Position numbers and translations under genes: made by a program
The notes under the pieces: model-generated
The model's input: only the letters and a program-made list of their open reading frames with translations
Told to the model about the DNA's origin: nothing
The model's database searches: none
From: Gillisia sp. Hel_I_86
GTDB lineage: Bacteria; Bacteroidota; Bacteroidia; Flavobacteriales; Flavobacteriaceae
Length of the DNA stretch: 64,000 bases
Reading direction: 5' to 3'
Assembly: GCF_007827275.1 (NCBI RefSeq)
Contig: NZ_VISE01000001.1
Coordinates: 2,542,001-2,606,000, forward strand
Shown: positions 55,357 through 64,000 of the stretch, in pieces
Layout: each line of letters starts with the position of its first letter
How positions within the stretch are numbered: position 1 is the first letter of the stretch

Positions 55357-55405
55357 AAAAAAATAGGGTCTAAAATAATCGCATATTTGGCAATTATTTT
55401 AGACC
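55357..55405 (-). terminator. Terminator downstream of the zinc-ribbon-like gene
   Basis: GGTCTAAAATAAT (55367-55379) and ATTATTTTAGACC (55393-55405) form a perfect 13-bp stem. On the minus strand it is followed by a run of seven T residues (plus-strand A-run at 55357-55363). It is 26 bp beyond the stop at 55431. Confidence 0.85.
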
Positions 55406-55430
55406 TTAAAAATATTCAGGGAATGTTGTA

Positions 55431-56210
55431 CTAAAACTTAGAAAACATTTTTTCCATTTTTTCTTGTTCCTCTTTTGCCAAATCCTCATCAACTAGGATC
55501 CTACCGCTGTGCTCATCTGTAATAATCTTTCTTCTGCTTGCAATCTCAACGATAACTTGTGGGGGAATAGTAAAGTAAGATCCACCAGAGGCTCCCCTTT
55601 CTACAGGAACTACAGCCAAACCATTCTTTACATTGTTTCTAATCCTCTTGTAAGCACTAATAAGCCTGTTTTCGATTTGAGTTTCGAAATCATTGGATTT
55701 TTTGGTTAGCATGTCTTCCTCTTTCTGGGTTTCAGCTAAAATTTCATCCAGTTCTCCTTTTTTGTGCACTAAGTGTTTTTGGCGATCTTCCAATTTCTCT
55801 TTGGTTTGCCCAATAAATTCCTTTTTCTGCTCAATAGAAGCCCTGTATTCTTTAATGTGCTTTTCTGCAAGTTCTATTTCAAGTTCTTGAAATTCTACTT
55901 CCTTGCTAAGTGCATTGAATTCACGGTTGTTACGAACATTTTTCTGTTGTTCAGCATATTTTTTGATAGATGCTTTGGCATCCTCGATAAGGATCTTTTT
56001 GGTTTTGATGTCATTTTCAATAACCTCTAGATCTGTATCATGCTTTTGTATACGTGTATTTAATCCGGCTACTTCATCTTCTAAATCTTCTACTTCTAAA
56101 GGAAGTTCACCTCGTACATTTCTAATTTCGTCTATTCTAGAGTCAATTAACTGAAGATCGTACAATGCTCTTAACTTCTCTTCTACAGTAACCTCGGTTT
56201 TCTTTGCCAT
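55431..56210 (-). CDS. Coiled-coil protein of the C4 zinc-ribbon family, lacking the cysteines
   Basis: 259 residues: a long coiled coil (about 20-190, e.g. 'QELEIELAEKHIKEYRASIEQKKEFIGQTKEKLEDRQ') followed by what is normally a C4 zinc ribbon. Here the ribbon reads 'ERGASGGSYFTIPPQVIVEIASRRKIITDEHSGRIL', so all four usual metal-binding cysteines are replaced while 'GG..F..IPPQ' and 'GRIL' are kept. It follows the Nif3-like gene by 2 bp. The function is unknown; some homologues are linked to RNA or translation. Confidence 0.85.
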   Translation of the reverse strand: MAKKTEVTVEEKLRALYDLQLIDSRIDEIRNVRGELPLEVEDLEDEVAGLNTRIQKHDTDLEVIENDIKTKKILIEDAKASIKKYAEQQKNVRNNREFNALSKEVEFQELEIELAEKHIKEYRASIEQKKEFIGQTKEKLEDRQKHLVHKKGELDEILAETQKEEDMLTKKSNDFETQIENRLISAYKRIRNNVKNGLAVVPVERGASGGSYFTIPPQVIVEIASRRKIITDEHSGRILVDEDLAKEEQEKMEKMFSKF

Positions 56211-56212
56211 AT

Positions 56213-57307
56213 TTAATAATACTTGATAGGATTCGTTTTTGTATTCGCTAAAATAATTGCAAAATTACTAATTTTTTTACTAAGATACGAATGTAATAGG
56301 TTTTTTGTGTAACGCTCACTTTCATAATGGCCAATGTCTGCAACCACCAGTTTTTGTTCGGCTTTATAGTAATCGTGATACTTAAGATCTGCAGTAATAA
56401 AGAAGTTTGCGCCGGCATTTTTTGCCGCATCTATCGCAAAACTTCCGCTTCCTCCAAGAACAGCTATTTTATTCACTTTTTTAGCCAATAATTGGGAGTG
56501 CCTAATTCCATCTGCTTTAAATGTTTTCTTGAGAAGGGAAAGTAATTCTTCTTCTTCAAGAGCTTCAGGGAGTTCCCCGATCATGCCCATTCCCATTTGT
56601 TGATGGGAATTATCTAAGGTGATCACTTCATAAGCCACTTCTTCATAAGGGTGGTTGTCAAAAAGTGCTTTTAAGACCTTGCCTTCCAAATGCTTTGGAA
56701 AAGTTGCTCCTATCTGAATTTCCTCTTCAAAATGAATTTCTCCTTTTTTGCCGATTGTAGGATTGGCATTCTCATTCGGATTAAAACTTCCAGTGCCCGG
56801 AATACTAAAGCTGCATTCGTCATAATTGCCAATGGCTCCCGCTCCTGCTTCAAACAATCTTTTTCTTAATTCATCTGCCTGCTCTTTGGGAACATAGGTG
56901 GTGAGTTTTTTAATAACACCATTTTTCGGGATCAATATCTTGGTGTTTAGAAGTCCAAGCTTGTCGCACATGATCTTGTTTACCCCCAAATGGTGATTAT
57001 CCAGTGCCGTATGAATTGCATAGATAGCAATATCATTTTTAATTGCTTTGATTACTGCGCGCTCCACATAGTTTCTGCCGTTCAATTTTTTGAGCCCAGA
57101 AAAAATAATAGGATGAAAACTGACTATTAAATTACAATTCTTGGAGATGGCCTCTTCTACTACTTCCTCTAAAGTGTCATGAGCTACCAAAACACCTTTT
57201 AGCGCAGTTTTTGCGTCTCCCACCAATAAGCCCACATTATCAAAATCCTCGGCCGTGGCTATGGGGGCAAAATCTTCGAGGTGACTTATAACATTGGCAA
57301 TAATCAT
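56213..57307 (-). CDS. Nif3-like dinuclear metal-centre protein (YqfO type)
   Basis: 364 residues. The N-terminal NIF3 half holds metal-binding segments 'CNLIVSFHPIIFSGLKKL' and 'YAIHTALDNHHLGVNKIMCDKLGL'. A central inserted PII-like domain (about 135-235) includes 'YVPKEQADELRKRLFEAGAGAIGNYDECSFSIPGTGSF'. The C-terminal half has 'IAVLGGSGSFAIDAAKNAGANFFITADLKYHDYY' and 'DIGHYESE'. This matches the hexameric YqfO/YbgI group; the activity is debated (GTP cyclohydrolase I type 2 annotations are unproven). Confidence 0.93.
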   Translation of the reverse strand: MIIANVISHLEDFAPIATAEDFDNVGLLVGDAKTALKGVLVAHDTLEEVVEEAISKNCNLIVSFHPIIFSGLKKLNGRNYVERAVIKAIKNDIAIYAIHTALDNHHLGVNKIMCDKLGLLNTKILIPKNGVIKKLTTYVPKEQADELRKRLFEAGAGAIGNYDECSFSIPGTGSFNPNENANPTIGKKGEIHFEEEIQIGATFPKHLEGKVLKALFDNHPYEEVAYEVITLDNSHQQMGMGMIGELPEALEEEELLSLLKKTFKADGIRHSQLLAKKVNKIAVLGGSGSFAIDAAKNAGANFFITADLKYHDYYKAEQKLVVADIGHYESERYTKNLLHSYLSKKISNFAIILANTKTNPIKYY

Positions 57308-57352
57308 ATTGTTCTATTTTAATTCAAATATAAATATTATACTTTCGCTAAG

Positions 57353-58363
57353 ATGAGTATCCTAAGAAAATTCCTTTTTCCCTTCGCCCTTCTGCACGGC
57401 CTAATCATGTTGATCAGGAATTTGCTTTACAATTTGCGGGTCTTGAAATATGAGTCTTATTCCTTTCCTGTGATTTGTGTTGGGAATTTAAGTGTTGGAG
57501 GCACCGGGAAAACACCAATGATCGAATATCTCCTGGAGCTATTGCTTCCAGATTATAAAGTGGCGACATTAAGCAGGGGCTACGGAAGAAATACCAAAGG
57601 CTATAGATTGGTAAATATGGCCGAAAGCGCAACAAATGTTGGGGATGAGCCGCTTCAATTTAAAAACAAGTTTAAGGAAGCATTGGTCGCTGTAGATGAG
57701 AATAGAAGACGAGGGATAGTTAAACTCCGGGATGAACATCACCCAGATCTCATATTGTTGGATGATGCATATCAGCATAGAAAAGTGAAAGCAGGTTTGA
57801 ATGTTTTGCTTACCCGCTATAACGATCTTTATGAAGATGATGTTATGCTGCCAACGGGAAATTTAAGGGAGCCAGCAATAGGTGCAGGAAGGGCAAAAGT
57901 TATTGTAGTCACAAAATGTCCAGAAAATCTAAGCATAGAGGATCAGGAAAGTATTAGAATTAAGTTGAAACCAAGGAACTATCAGCGATTGTTTTTTAGT
58001 TATATACGTTATAGTGATCACGTTTTTAATGGGAGCAAGAAGATTTTGCTTCGGGATTTAGTAGATAAGGAAATCACCTTGGTAACGGGAATTGCAAATC
58101 CAGCTTCTTTATGTGAACATTTAAGAACATCCGGGATTTCTTATAAACATTTAAATTTTCCCGATCACCATAATTTTTCTTCGGAAGAAATAAATAAGAT
58201 TGATCTATCCAAGCTTGTCATAACTACAGAAAAGGATTTTATGCGGTTAAAGGGAGAAGTAGCACTGGACAAGCTATTCTATTTGCCTATTAAAATGAAA
58301 TTCATTCAGAATACCGATGGGTTCAATAAACAAATCTCAAGCTATATTATAAATGAAAAATGA
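57353..58363 (+). CDS. lpxK: Tetraacyldisaccharide 4'-kinase
   Basis: 336 residues. LpxK phosphorylates the lipid A disaccharide at the 4' position, the sixth step of the Raetz pathway, at the inner membrane. An N-terminal amphipathic helix precedes the Walker A loop SVGGTGKT at 47-54. 'VATLSRGYGRNTKGYRLV', 'VGDEPLQFKNKF', 'LILLDDAYQHRKVK' (Walker B) and 'ITTEKDFMRLK' follow. It is divergent from nif3. Confidence 0.94.
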   Translation: MSILRKFLFPFALLHGLIMLIRNLLYNLRVLKYESYSFPVICVGNLSVGGTGKTPMIEYLLELLLPDYKVATLSRGYGRNTKGYRLVNMAESATNVGDEPLQFKNKFKEALVAVDENRRRGIVKLRDEHHPDLILLDDAYQHRKVKAGLNVLLTRYNDLYEDDVMLPTGNLREPAIGAGRAKVIVVTKCPENLSIEDQESIRIKLKPRNYQRLFFSYIRYSDHVFNGSKKILLRDLVDKEITLVTGIANPASLCEHLRTSGISYKHLNFPDHHNFSSEEINKIDLSKLVITTEKDFMRLKGEVALDKLFYLPIKMKFIQNTDGFNKQISSYIINEK

Positions 58364-58387
58364 GATGCAGGTTACATCTCATTTTTT
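58356..58387 (+). terminator. Terminator overlapping the lpxK stop
   Basis: AAAAATGAGATG and CATCTCATTTTTT form a 12-bp stem with loop CAGGTTA. The lpxK stop codon TGA (58361-58363) lies inside the left arm. The flanking A and T runs also allow termination of the convergent kinase gene. Confidence 0.82.
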
Positions 58388-58461
58388 CTATTTGGCTAAT
58401 TCAAAATATATTTTTTTATATACTTCTACTAAACCGATAACCTCAAACTGCGTGCCAAGAA

Positions 58462-60699
58462 TCATGTAGGTACGTTCCTATTGGATAAATGAAAATTTAT
58501 TTTAGTGAAAAACTCTTCTGTTTTATAAGGTTTCGGGATGATATCTGTAAATCCGTTTAAATAAAATTCATCTAGGTTTTCATCCAAGGTTACCGCTGTT
58601 AAAGCAACAATAGGAATCTTATCATCGAATTCACGAATTAAAACGGTGGCTTCGATCCCGCTAATTCCCGGCATATGAATATCCATTAGAATAAGATCGA
58701 AATAATTATTGGAAGCTTTTTCTACCGCGATGGTCCCATTATCTGCTACATCGCAAATAACTTTATGTTTTTCCAGGATTTTTCTTGTAATCATTTGGTT
58801 GATCTTGTTGTCCTCTACGATCAAGATCTTTTTATTGTGCATTATGTCGTTGGTCAAGGGTGCAACTTTCGCTAACTGGGATACAGCTACCCCTTCTGCT
58901 TGCTCGTAGGCTTCAAATTTTAAGTCGAAGCTAAATGTAGAACCTTTCCCAATTTCACTATCTAGATAGATCTCACTATTCATTAAATTAAGAAGGTTTT
59001 TTACAATGGACAAACCTAGACCAGTTCCTCCAAACTTTCTGTTGATTTGCAGTGAACCTTGGGTGAAATTCTCGAAAATCGAAGATTGTTTTTCCTTTGA
59101 AATTCCTTCTCCGTTATCCTTTATTTCAAAATGAAGGAATACAAGTTGACCTACTTGGTTAACTCTTTTTACATTGATCCATATATCGCCATTCTCTGTG
59201 AATTTAATTGAATTACCAACCAAATTAATAAGGATTTGGGAAATTTTAAGTGGATCTCCTTTTAACTTTTTGGGTATATCCGGATCAAAATGATAGTGCA
59301 ACTTTGTTTTCTTATCGTCGGCAGAGTTTTTAAGGGCGACTAGTACATCTGAAATCCTTTTCTCAAGGTCGAATGAAGTATCCAGAATTTCCACTTTCTT
59401 GGCTTCTAGTTTGTTAAGGTCGAGTATATTATTTATGAGGGACAATAAATATTCTCCAGAAAATTTCAGGGAATTTAAGTGTTCTTTCTGGTTTTCTGTT
59501 GGGCTTTCCTCCAACAATAAATGTGTTAAACCTGTTACTGCATACAGTGGTGTTCGTAATTCATGGGTAATAGTAGAGAGAAATTGTGCTTTGGCCAATG
59601 ATGCCTTTTCAGCATTTTCTTTAGCGAAGGTCAATTCATCATTCTTTTTTTGTAATAGGTCATTTGCTCTTGCCCTTAAGTTATTGTTTTTATATAATGA
59701 GAGTGTAAGTAGCGAAAGTATGGTAATAAGCGCAACGCTTAATATAGTTGTTAGTTTGTTGACTTTTAGGGAGCGTTCCTGTTCGGCGTTTTCCTCTGTC
59801 AAATCTTGCAAATGACTTCGCATGGCATCCACCCCATATCTTGTATTTGCCTCTAAAGCTAAAGCCTCCTTGTTCAAATTAAATATAGAGTCCCTAACTT
59901 TATTGCTGATTTTTAAATAATCCAAGGATTGACTGTATTTTCTTTGCGCCTCTTTTACTTGGCTTAAAAGCGCATTGGAATACATGATCATTGTGCCTAA
60001 ATCATGTTGGTTAGAGATTCTAATAGATTTAAGCGCTTCCAATTCGGCCTGATTTGGATTATTTAACAATAAATACGTTCTAGCTTTAAAATAATACAGG
60101 CGCGAAAGTTCATATTTGTTATCGGTGTCTTTAAGGTATACTTGGGCATTATTTAAATAAGTTAATGCGAGATTTAAATTTTCTGTGGAATGGCTAATAC
60201 TTATAGTGACAATGGCTCTATTAAGATCTACAATTCCCAAAAATTCTTCATCCTTTTCTTTTTCATAATATTCTTGTGCCAAATTCAAATATTTGATAGC
60301 CCTTTCTGGGGCATTTGTGGCATTAAAAAGTTTAGCATAAGTTATATAACTATATGCCAGCCCAGACCAATCTTCTATTTCCCTTTGTATGGAAATAGCC
60401 CGTTCTAGCTCGGTAATGGCTTTAGGGTAATCACGGCGTATATAAAATAATTGTGAGAGAATACTACTGGAAAGCGCAATTGATTTTTGGTTACCAATTT
60501 GTTTAGCGAGCTCTAAAGCAGTATCAAGTTGCTCATGAGCCTTTTCAAAATCCAGAACATTTATCGAAATTTCAGCACTAGTCAATAATTGTCTTACCTG
60601 GTTATCTATCTCAGCTATTTCAGCAGCGCTTTTTTCTTGAAAGGCCTGCATGGCATAGAAGCTAAGGAAAATAAAAATGGAAACTAATAACTTACTCAT
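58462..60699 (-). CDS. Hybrid sensor histidine kinase with TPR sensor and receiver domain
   Basis: 745 residues. A signal peptide (to about 22) and six or seven TPR-like repeats (about 40-310) form a periplasmic sensor. A membrane helix lies at about 320-340, then a short coiled coil. HisKA has the phosphorylated H379 in 'TITHELRTPLYAVTGL'. The HATPase has 'ILINLVGNSIKFTENGD' and 'FGGTGLGLSIVKNLL'. A C-terminal receiver has D673 in 'LILMDIHMPG' and K in 'PKPYKTEEF'. A phosphorelay output partner is not encoded nearby. The signal is unknown. Confidence 0.93.
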   Translation of the reverse strand: MSKLLVSIFIFLSFYAMQAFQEKSAAEIAEIDNQVRQLLTSAEISINVLDFEKAHEQLDTALELAKQIGNQKSIALSSSILSQLFYIRRDYPKAITELERAISIQREIEDWSGLAYSYITYAKLFNATNAPERAIKYLNLAQEYYEKEKDEEFLGIVDLNRAIVTISISHSTENLNLALTYLNNAQVYLKDTDNKYELSRLYYFKARTYLLLNNPNQAELEALKSIRISNQHDLGTMIMYSNALLSQVKEAQRKYSQSLDYLKISNKVRDSIFNLNKEALALEANTRYGVDAMRSHLQDLTEENAEQERSLKVNKLTTILSVALITILSLLTLSLYKNNNLRARANDLLQKKNDELTFAKENAEKASLAKAQFLSTITHELRTPLYAVTGLTHLLLEESPTENQKEHLNSLKFSGEYLLSLINNILDLNKLEAKKVEILDTSFDLEKRISDVLVALKNSADDKKTKLHYHFDPDIPKKLKGDPLKISQILINLVGNSIKFTENGDIWINVKRVNQVGQLVFLHFEIKDNGEGISKEKQSSIFENFTQGSLQINRKFGGTGLGLSIVKNLLNLMNSEIYLDSEIGKGSTFSFDLKFEAYEQAEGVAVSQLAKVAPLTNDIMHNKKILIVEDNKINQMITRKILEKHKVICDVADNGTIAVEKASNNYFDLILMDIHMPGISGIEATVLIREFDDKIPIVALTAVTLDENLDEFYLNGFTDIIPKPYKTEEFFTKINFHLSNRNVPT

Positions 60700-60737
60700 T
60701 GGGGCAATGGCTGGTGCATAATAATGTTAAATATAGT

Positions 60738-61745
60738 TTATTTCTTTGAGACGAATAAAATTAAATCTATCAGGCGGCTGGAATAGCCAATTTCATTATC
60801 GTACCAGCCAATTAATTTAATCAATCCTCCTCCAATGACAGAGGTCATTCCTGAATCAAAAATACAGGAATGTGTATTGCCAAAAATGTCTATGGAAACA
60901 ATCGGTTCATCAGTATAGCTCAATATTCCTTTTAAATAGGTTTCGGATGCATCTTTAAAAACCGCATTTATCTCTTCAATAGTAGTATTTGTTGAAATAT
61001 TGATGGTCATATCTGTTAATGATCCATTTGGAACCGGTACCCTAATGCCACACCCACCAATCACATCTTTAAATTCTGGAAAGATTTTGGTCAGGGCTTT
61101 GGCTGCCCCGGTTGTTGTTGGAATAATAGACTGGGTCGCGGCCCTTGCTCTTCTTAGATCACGATGGGGTTTGTCATGTAAATTTTGATCTGAAGTGTAA
61201 GAATGTATGGTTGAAATATATGCTTGTTCTATCCCGAAATTCTTTCGAATTACATCCAACATCGGTGCGGCATTGTTCGTGGTGCATGATGCATTGGATA
61301 TTATTTGCTCCGTTCCATCTAATATATCCTCATTTACCCCCAATACAACCATCTTAATCGTATCGTCATCTGGAGGAACCGAAAGAATTACTTTCTCTAC
61401 TCCTTTTTGTAAATGAAATTTCAGGTCTTCTTCCTTTTTAAATTTACCGGAGGCTTCAATAACAATAGTTACATTATTTTTATTCCAGTCTATTTCTTTT
61501 GGATGGAATTTCTGCGTAACGGGAATCGACCTGTTATTTATAATAATACTGGAATTCTTATGGGAAATATCCTCAGAAAAGCGACCATGAATACTGTCAT
61601 ATTTCAATAAATGAACCAAAGTTGGAGCATCGGCAACGTCATTTATTGCAACAACTTCTATAGATGGGTGATTCCACAACAGTCTAAATAAGTTTCGACC
61701 TATACGACCAAAACCATTGATGCCGATCTTAATTTTTGGTGCCAT
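60738..61745 (-). CDS. gap: Type I glyceraldehyde-3-phosphate dehydrogenase
   Basis: 335 residues. 'KIGINGFGRIGRNLFRLL' binds NAD. 'SNASCTTNNAAP' has the catalytic C154, 'STIHSYTSDQNLHD' the catalytic His, and 'RRARAATQSIIPTTTGAAKAL' the phosphate sites. 'WYDNEIGYSSRLIDLI' closes the fold. The ATG at 61745 (MAPKIKIG) is preferred to one at 61754. It lies 18 bp downstream of lipA on the same strand. Bacteroidota often carry more than one GAPDH, and which role this one plays is not decided here. Confidence 0.95.
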   Translation of the reverse strand: MAPKIKIGINGFGRIGRNLFRLLWNHPSIEVVAINDVADAPTLVHLLKYDSIHGRFSEDISHKNSSIIINNRSIPVTQKFHPKEIDWNKNNVTIVIEASGKFKKEEDLKFHLQKGVEKVILSVPPDDDTIKMVVLGVNEDILDGTEQIISNASCTTNNAAPMLDVIRKNFGIEQAYISTIHSYTSDQNLHDKPHRDLRRARAATQSIIPTTTGAAKALTKIFPEFKDVIGGCGIRVPVPNGSLTDMTINISTNTTIEEINAVFKDASETYLKGILSYTDEPIVSIDIFGNTHSCIFDSGMTSVIGGGLIKLIGWYDNEIGYSSRLIDLILFVSKK

Positions 61746-61763
61746 TATGTGCAAGAAATTCTA

Positions 61764-62636
61764 TTAGGTTAAATGTTTTTGTGCTTTGTAAGAAGACCTT
61801 ACCAAGGCACCACTTTCAACATGTCGAAAACCTAATTCCAATCCTATGGTCTCATATTTCTTAAATTGATCTGGCGTAATGAATTGTTTTACGGGCAAGT
61901 GTTTTTTACTGGGCTGTAAGTATTGACCAATAGTAACAACATCTAAATTAACACTCCTAAGATCTTTAAGGGTTTGTATTATTTCATCTTCTTGTTCTCC
62001 CAGCCCAAGCATGATACCGGACTTGGTCCTGGCGATACCCTGGTCTTTTAAATATTTTAAAACCTGTAAACTGCGCTCGTATTTTGCTTGGATCCTAACT
62101 TCTCTTGTCAATCTCTTTACAGTTTCCATGTTATGGGAAACAATTTCTGGCTTCACTGCAATAATCCTATCTATATTTCTCTCGTTTCCTTGAAAATCTG
62201 GAATAAGCGTTTCCAATGTTGTTTCAGGATTCATTCGCCGTATTGCTTTAACGGTTTCTGCCCAAACAATAGACCCCATATCTTTAATATCGTCTCTATC
62301 TACACTGGTAATTACGGCATGCTTAATTTTCATAAGCTTAATAGATCTGGCCACTTTTTCTGGCTCGTCCCAATCTATAGTGTCTGGTCTTCCTGTTTTT
62401 ACTCCACAAAATCCACAGGATCTCGTGCATACATTCCCTAAGATCATAAAGGTAGCGGTGCCTTCGCCCCAGCATTCCCCCATATTGGGACAGCTTCCAG
62501 ATGTGCAAATGGTGTGTAGGTCGTATTTATCCACTAGGCTTCTAAGCTCTGTGTATTTTTTACCAGTTGGAAGTTTTACGCGCAACCATTTTGGTTTTGG
62601 AGTGCGTTTTGGGGTAGCTAAAGTTTCTGTTGTCAT
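61764..62636 (-). CDS. lipA: Lipoyl synthase
   Basis: A 290-residue radical SAM enzyme inserting two sulfurs into octanoyl groups of 2-oxoacid dehydrogenases and GcvH. It has both clusters: the auxiliary cluster in '[15 protein letters not shown]' and the radical SAM '[11 protein letters not shown]' (CxxxCxxC). '[17 protein letters not shown]', '[11 protein letters not shown]' and '[15 protein letters not shown]' are LipA signatures. 'SYKAQKHL' ends it. Length is normal. Confidence 0.96.
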   Translation of the reverse strand: MTTETLATPKRTPKPKWLRVKLPTGKKYTELRSLVDKYDLHTICTSGSCPNMGECWGEGTATFMILGNVCTRSCGFCGVKTGRPDTIDWDEPEKVARSIKLMKIKHAVITSVDRDDIKDMGSIVWAETVKAIRRMNPETTLETLIPDFQGNERNIDRIIAVKPEIVSHNMETVKRLTREVRIQAKYERSLQVLKYLKDQGIARTKSGIMLGLGEQEDEIIQTLKDLRSVNLDVVTIGQYLQPSKKHLPVKQFITPDQFKKYETIGLELGFRHVESGALVRSSYKAQKHLT

Positions 62637-62712
62637 ATCAAAAATCTATGGCTCAAAGATACAATAATATGGTTAAATCGATAATAAGAAGGGCACAGTC
62701 TTAAAATAGAAA

Positions 62713-63282
62713 TTAAGACTTTCGGGATTCTATTATTTGTGCAAGTAATTTTTTGGCACGTAAAAGTTTCACCTTTATATTGCTCATAGGTTCATGTAAG
62801 TGAAATGCCATCTCTTTATAAGATTTTTCTTGAAAATACCGAAGATTAATTACCTCTTGATACGGTGGTTTTAATTGTTTAATGTCACTTAACAGTTCTG
62901 CCAAATGTTGCTCATTAATTAAAATATCCTCCATAGTTGGGGTTTCGTCCATGATTTCATGAACATGTTCCACCATGGTGTCTGAAGTATTTGCTCTAAT
63001 AGAGGCTTTCTTTTTTCTTAAAAGGTCTATATGTATATTCTTGGAAATAGTGATGAGCCATGTTTTAAAAACGTACCTGTCATTAAAACTGTTTAGTTTG
63101 TCAAAAGCCTTGGAAAAGGTTTGAATGGTAATATCTTCAGCATCTGCTTCGTTTCTTGTTCTCTTTAGTTGAAAACTATAAACTTTCATCCAAAATGTGT
63201 CCAACAAAAATTTATAAGCTGCCTGATCTCCTTTTTTAGCTTTTTCAATTTCTTTAAGTAGGGCTTCGCTATTTATTTCCAA
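62713..63282 (-). CDS. RNA polymerase sigma factor, sigma-70/ECF type
   Basis: 189 residues. Region 2 is 'LDTFWMKVYSFQLKRTRNEADAEDITIQTFSKAFDKLNSFNDRYVFKTWLITISKNIHIDLLRKKK', with the typical 'DAED..QTF' and 'TWL..I..N...D..RK'. Region 4 is 'LKPPYQEVINLRYFQEKSYKEMAFHLHEPMSNIKVKLLRAKKLL'. The only plausible start is TTG at 63282, overlapping the glycosyltransferase stop by 10 bp; no in-frame ATG precedes it before a stop at 63310. No anti-sigma gene was seen beside it. Confidence 0.9.
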   Translation of the reverse strand: MEINSEALLKEIEKAKKGDQAAYKFLLDTFWMKVYSFQLKRTRNEADAEDITIQTFSKAFDKLNSFNDRYVFKTWLITISKNIHIDLLRKKKASIRANTSDTMVEHVHEIMDETPTMEDILINEQHLAELLSDIKQLKPPYQEVINLRYFQEKSYKEMAFHLHEPMSNIKVKLLRAKKLLAQIIESRKS

Positions 63283-64000
63283 TTGGTTGGTTTTGAAAAA
63301 ACATTCATGCTAAAGATACTTAATTGTGTTAAGATTAGGAACACTTCCAGGAAGGGGATTAACCATAAAAGATCCATCTCGTCCAATTTTTGGGCAGACT
63401 TGTAATACACTATATATTGTACAAGCAATCTTATCGCAAAAATTCCAAGAACAATTGGCCAATGAATTTTTAATAATAGCAAAGATATCAGCAAAATCCA
63501 AAAACCAATTTGTGAGAAATAAAAAGATGCTAATAAGTATTTATGTTTCTTCTTGTAAAATTTCGCCGTAGAGATATGTCTTCTTTTTTGATGTATCCAA
63601 GTAGAAAAACTCGTTTTTGGGATACTCCTGGTAATAGAAGGCCTATGGAAGTTAATCGCAGTATTTTCTTGAGTGCCTGCTTGGTTCACAAAAAGGTCGT
63701 CGTCTCCAGATCTAATGTGTAAGTGCGTTGCAAACCCATTTTGATTGTAAAATTCCTTTGCTGTGTATGCAAGGTTTCTTCCAACTCCCATGTAAGGCAT
63801 GCCCCATTTGGCAAATGAAAAATATTGGATAGCAGTTAACAAGGTTTCATAACGGATTAGTTTGTTCAAAAAAGAGCTTTTGTTTTTTAAATATCCTCCA
63901 TACCCAAGAACAATAGTTTTTTGATGCTCAAAACTTGAAGCCATTTCAGAAATCCACATATTGGATTCTGGTCTACAATCGGCATCTGTAAAAAGTAAAG
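63273..64000 (-). CDS. Glycosyltransferase family 2 protein (N-terminus beyond window)
   Basis: The frame is open to the right edge, giving 242 visible residues of the C-terminal part. At the edge it reads 'LLFTDADCRPESNMWISEM', the DxD region of family 2 glycosyltransferases, followed by 'HIRSGDDDLFVNQAG', a typical acceptor-side motif. Two or three membrane helices (about 165-185, 195-225 of the visible part) and a basic tail close it. A processive membrane-bound transferase is likely; the acceptor is unknown. It overlaps the sigma factor gene by 10 bp. Confidence 0.87.
   Translation of the reverse strand, partial: LLFTDADCRPESNMWISEMASSFEHQKTIVLGYGGYLKNKSSFLNKLIRYETLLTAIQYFSFAKWGMPYMGVGRNLAYTAKEFYNQNGFATHLHIRSGDDDLFVNQAGTQENTAINFHRPSITRSIPKTSFSTWIHQKRRHISTAKFYKKKHKYLLASFYFSQIGFWILLISLLLLKIHWPIVLGIFAIRLLVQYIVYYKSAQKLDEMDLLWLIPFLEVFLILTQLSIFSMNVFSKPTNWK

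Overview
The window comes from a low-GC Bacteroidota chromosome, almost certainly family Flavobacteriaceae. The evidence is a type IX secretion (T9SS) C-terminal signal on a giant adhesin, a T9SS plug (DUF5103-type) protein, a full Na+-NQR operon with ApbE, DUF3667 and lmo0937-type proteins, many SPII lipoproteins, and promoters of the Bacteroidota type (TAnnTTTG at -7) instead of -35/-10 boxes. The genus is not determinable by eye. No transposase, phage gene or CRISPR array was seen.

Layout. 1-15123: two huge surface proteins on the minus strand. The first runs off the left edge and carries five nearly identical 237-bp HYR repeats. The second has 3246 residues, with several repeat families, a LamG-like domain and a T9SS tail. 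15578-20903: proline catabolism (pruA), an NRDE/TANGO2 protein, and an apaG / DUF3667 / T9SS-plug operon. 21071-28521: nqrABCDEF, a terminator, a small conserved gene and apbE, which attaches FMN to NqrB and NqrC. 28526-33283: a minus-strand run gpmI, thioredoxin lipoprotein, HAD phosphatase, map, HNH/NUMOD4 gene, methyltransferase, with the last four overlapping. 34055-38374: two convergent L,D-transpeptidases, an operon joining a ClpP paralogue to two acetyltransferases, a divergent third acetyltransferase, and tRNA-Gly. 38661-45877: glutaminase, peptidase E, three tandem paralogous exported proteins, a DUF6702-like protein and an M1 metallopeptidase. 46087-53540: tatA, PAP2, O-methyltransferase, kynureninase, envelope proteins, an Old Yellow Enzyme and kynurenine 3-monooxygenase (NAD or tryptophan branch). 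53865-64000: MsrA lipoprotein, a cysteine-free zinc-ribbon homologue, a Nif3 homologue, lpxK, a TPR hybrid kinase, GAPDH, lipA, a sigma factor and the C-terminal part of a glycosyltransferase.

Most core genes are ordinary. The less expected material is: a family of about 95-bp intergenic repeats sitting at gene 3' ends, one of which appears to supply the kynU stop codon; a second inverted dispersed repeat with a conserved flank; a duplicated tRNA 3' tail with its terminator; the recently duplicated exported paralogues; the ClpP/acetyltransferase operon; and the HNH gene inside the map operon. All functions are inferred from reading the sequence; no database search was possible.
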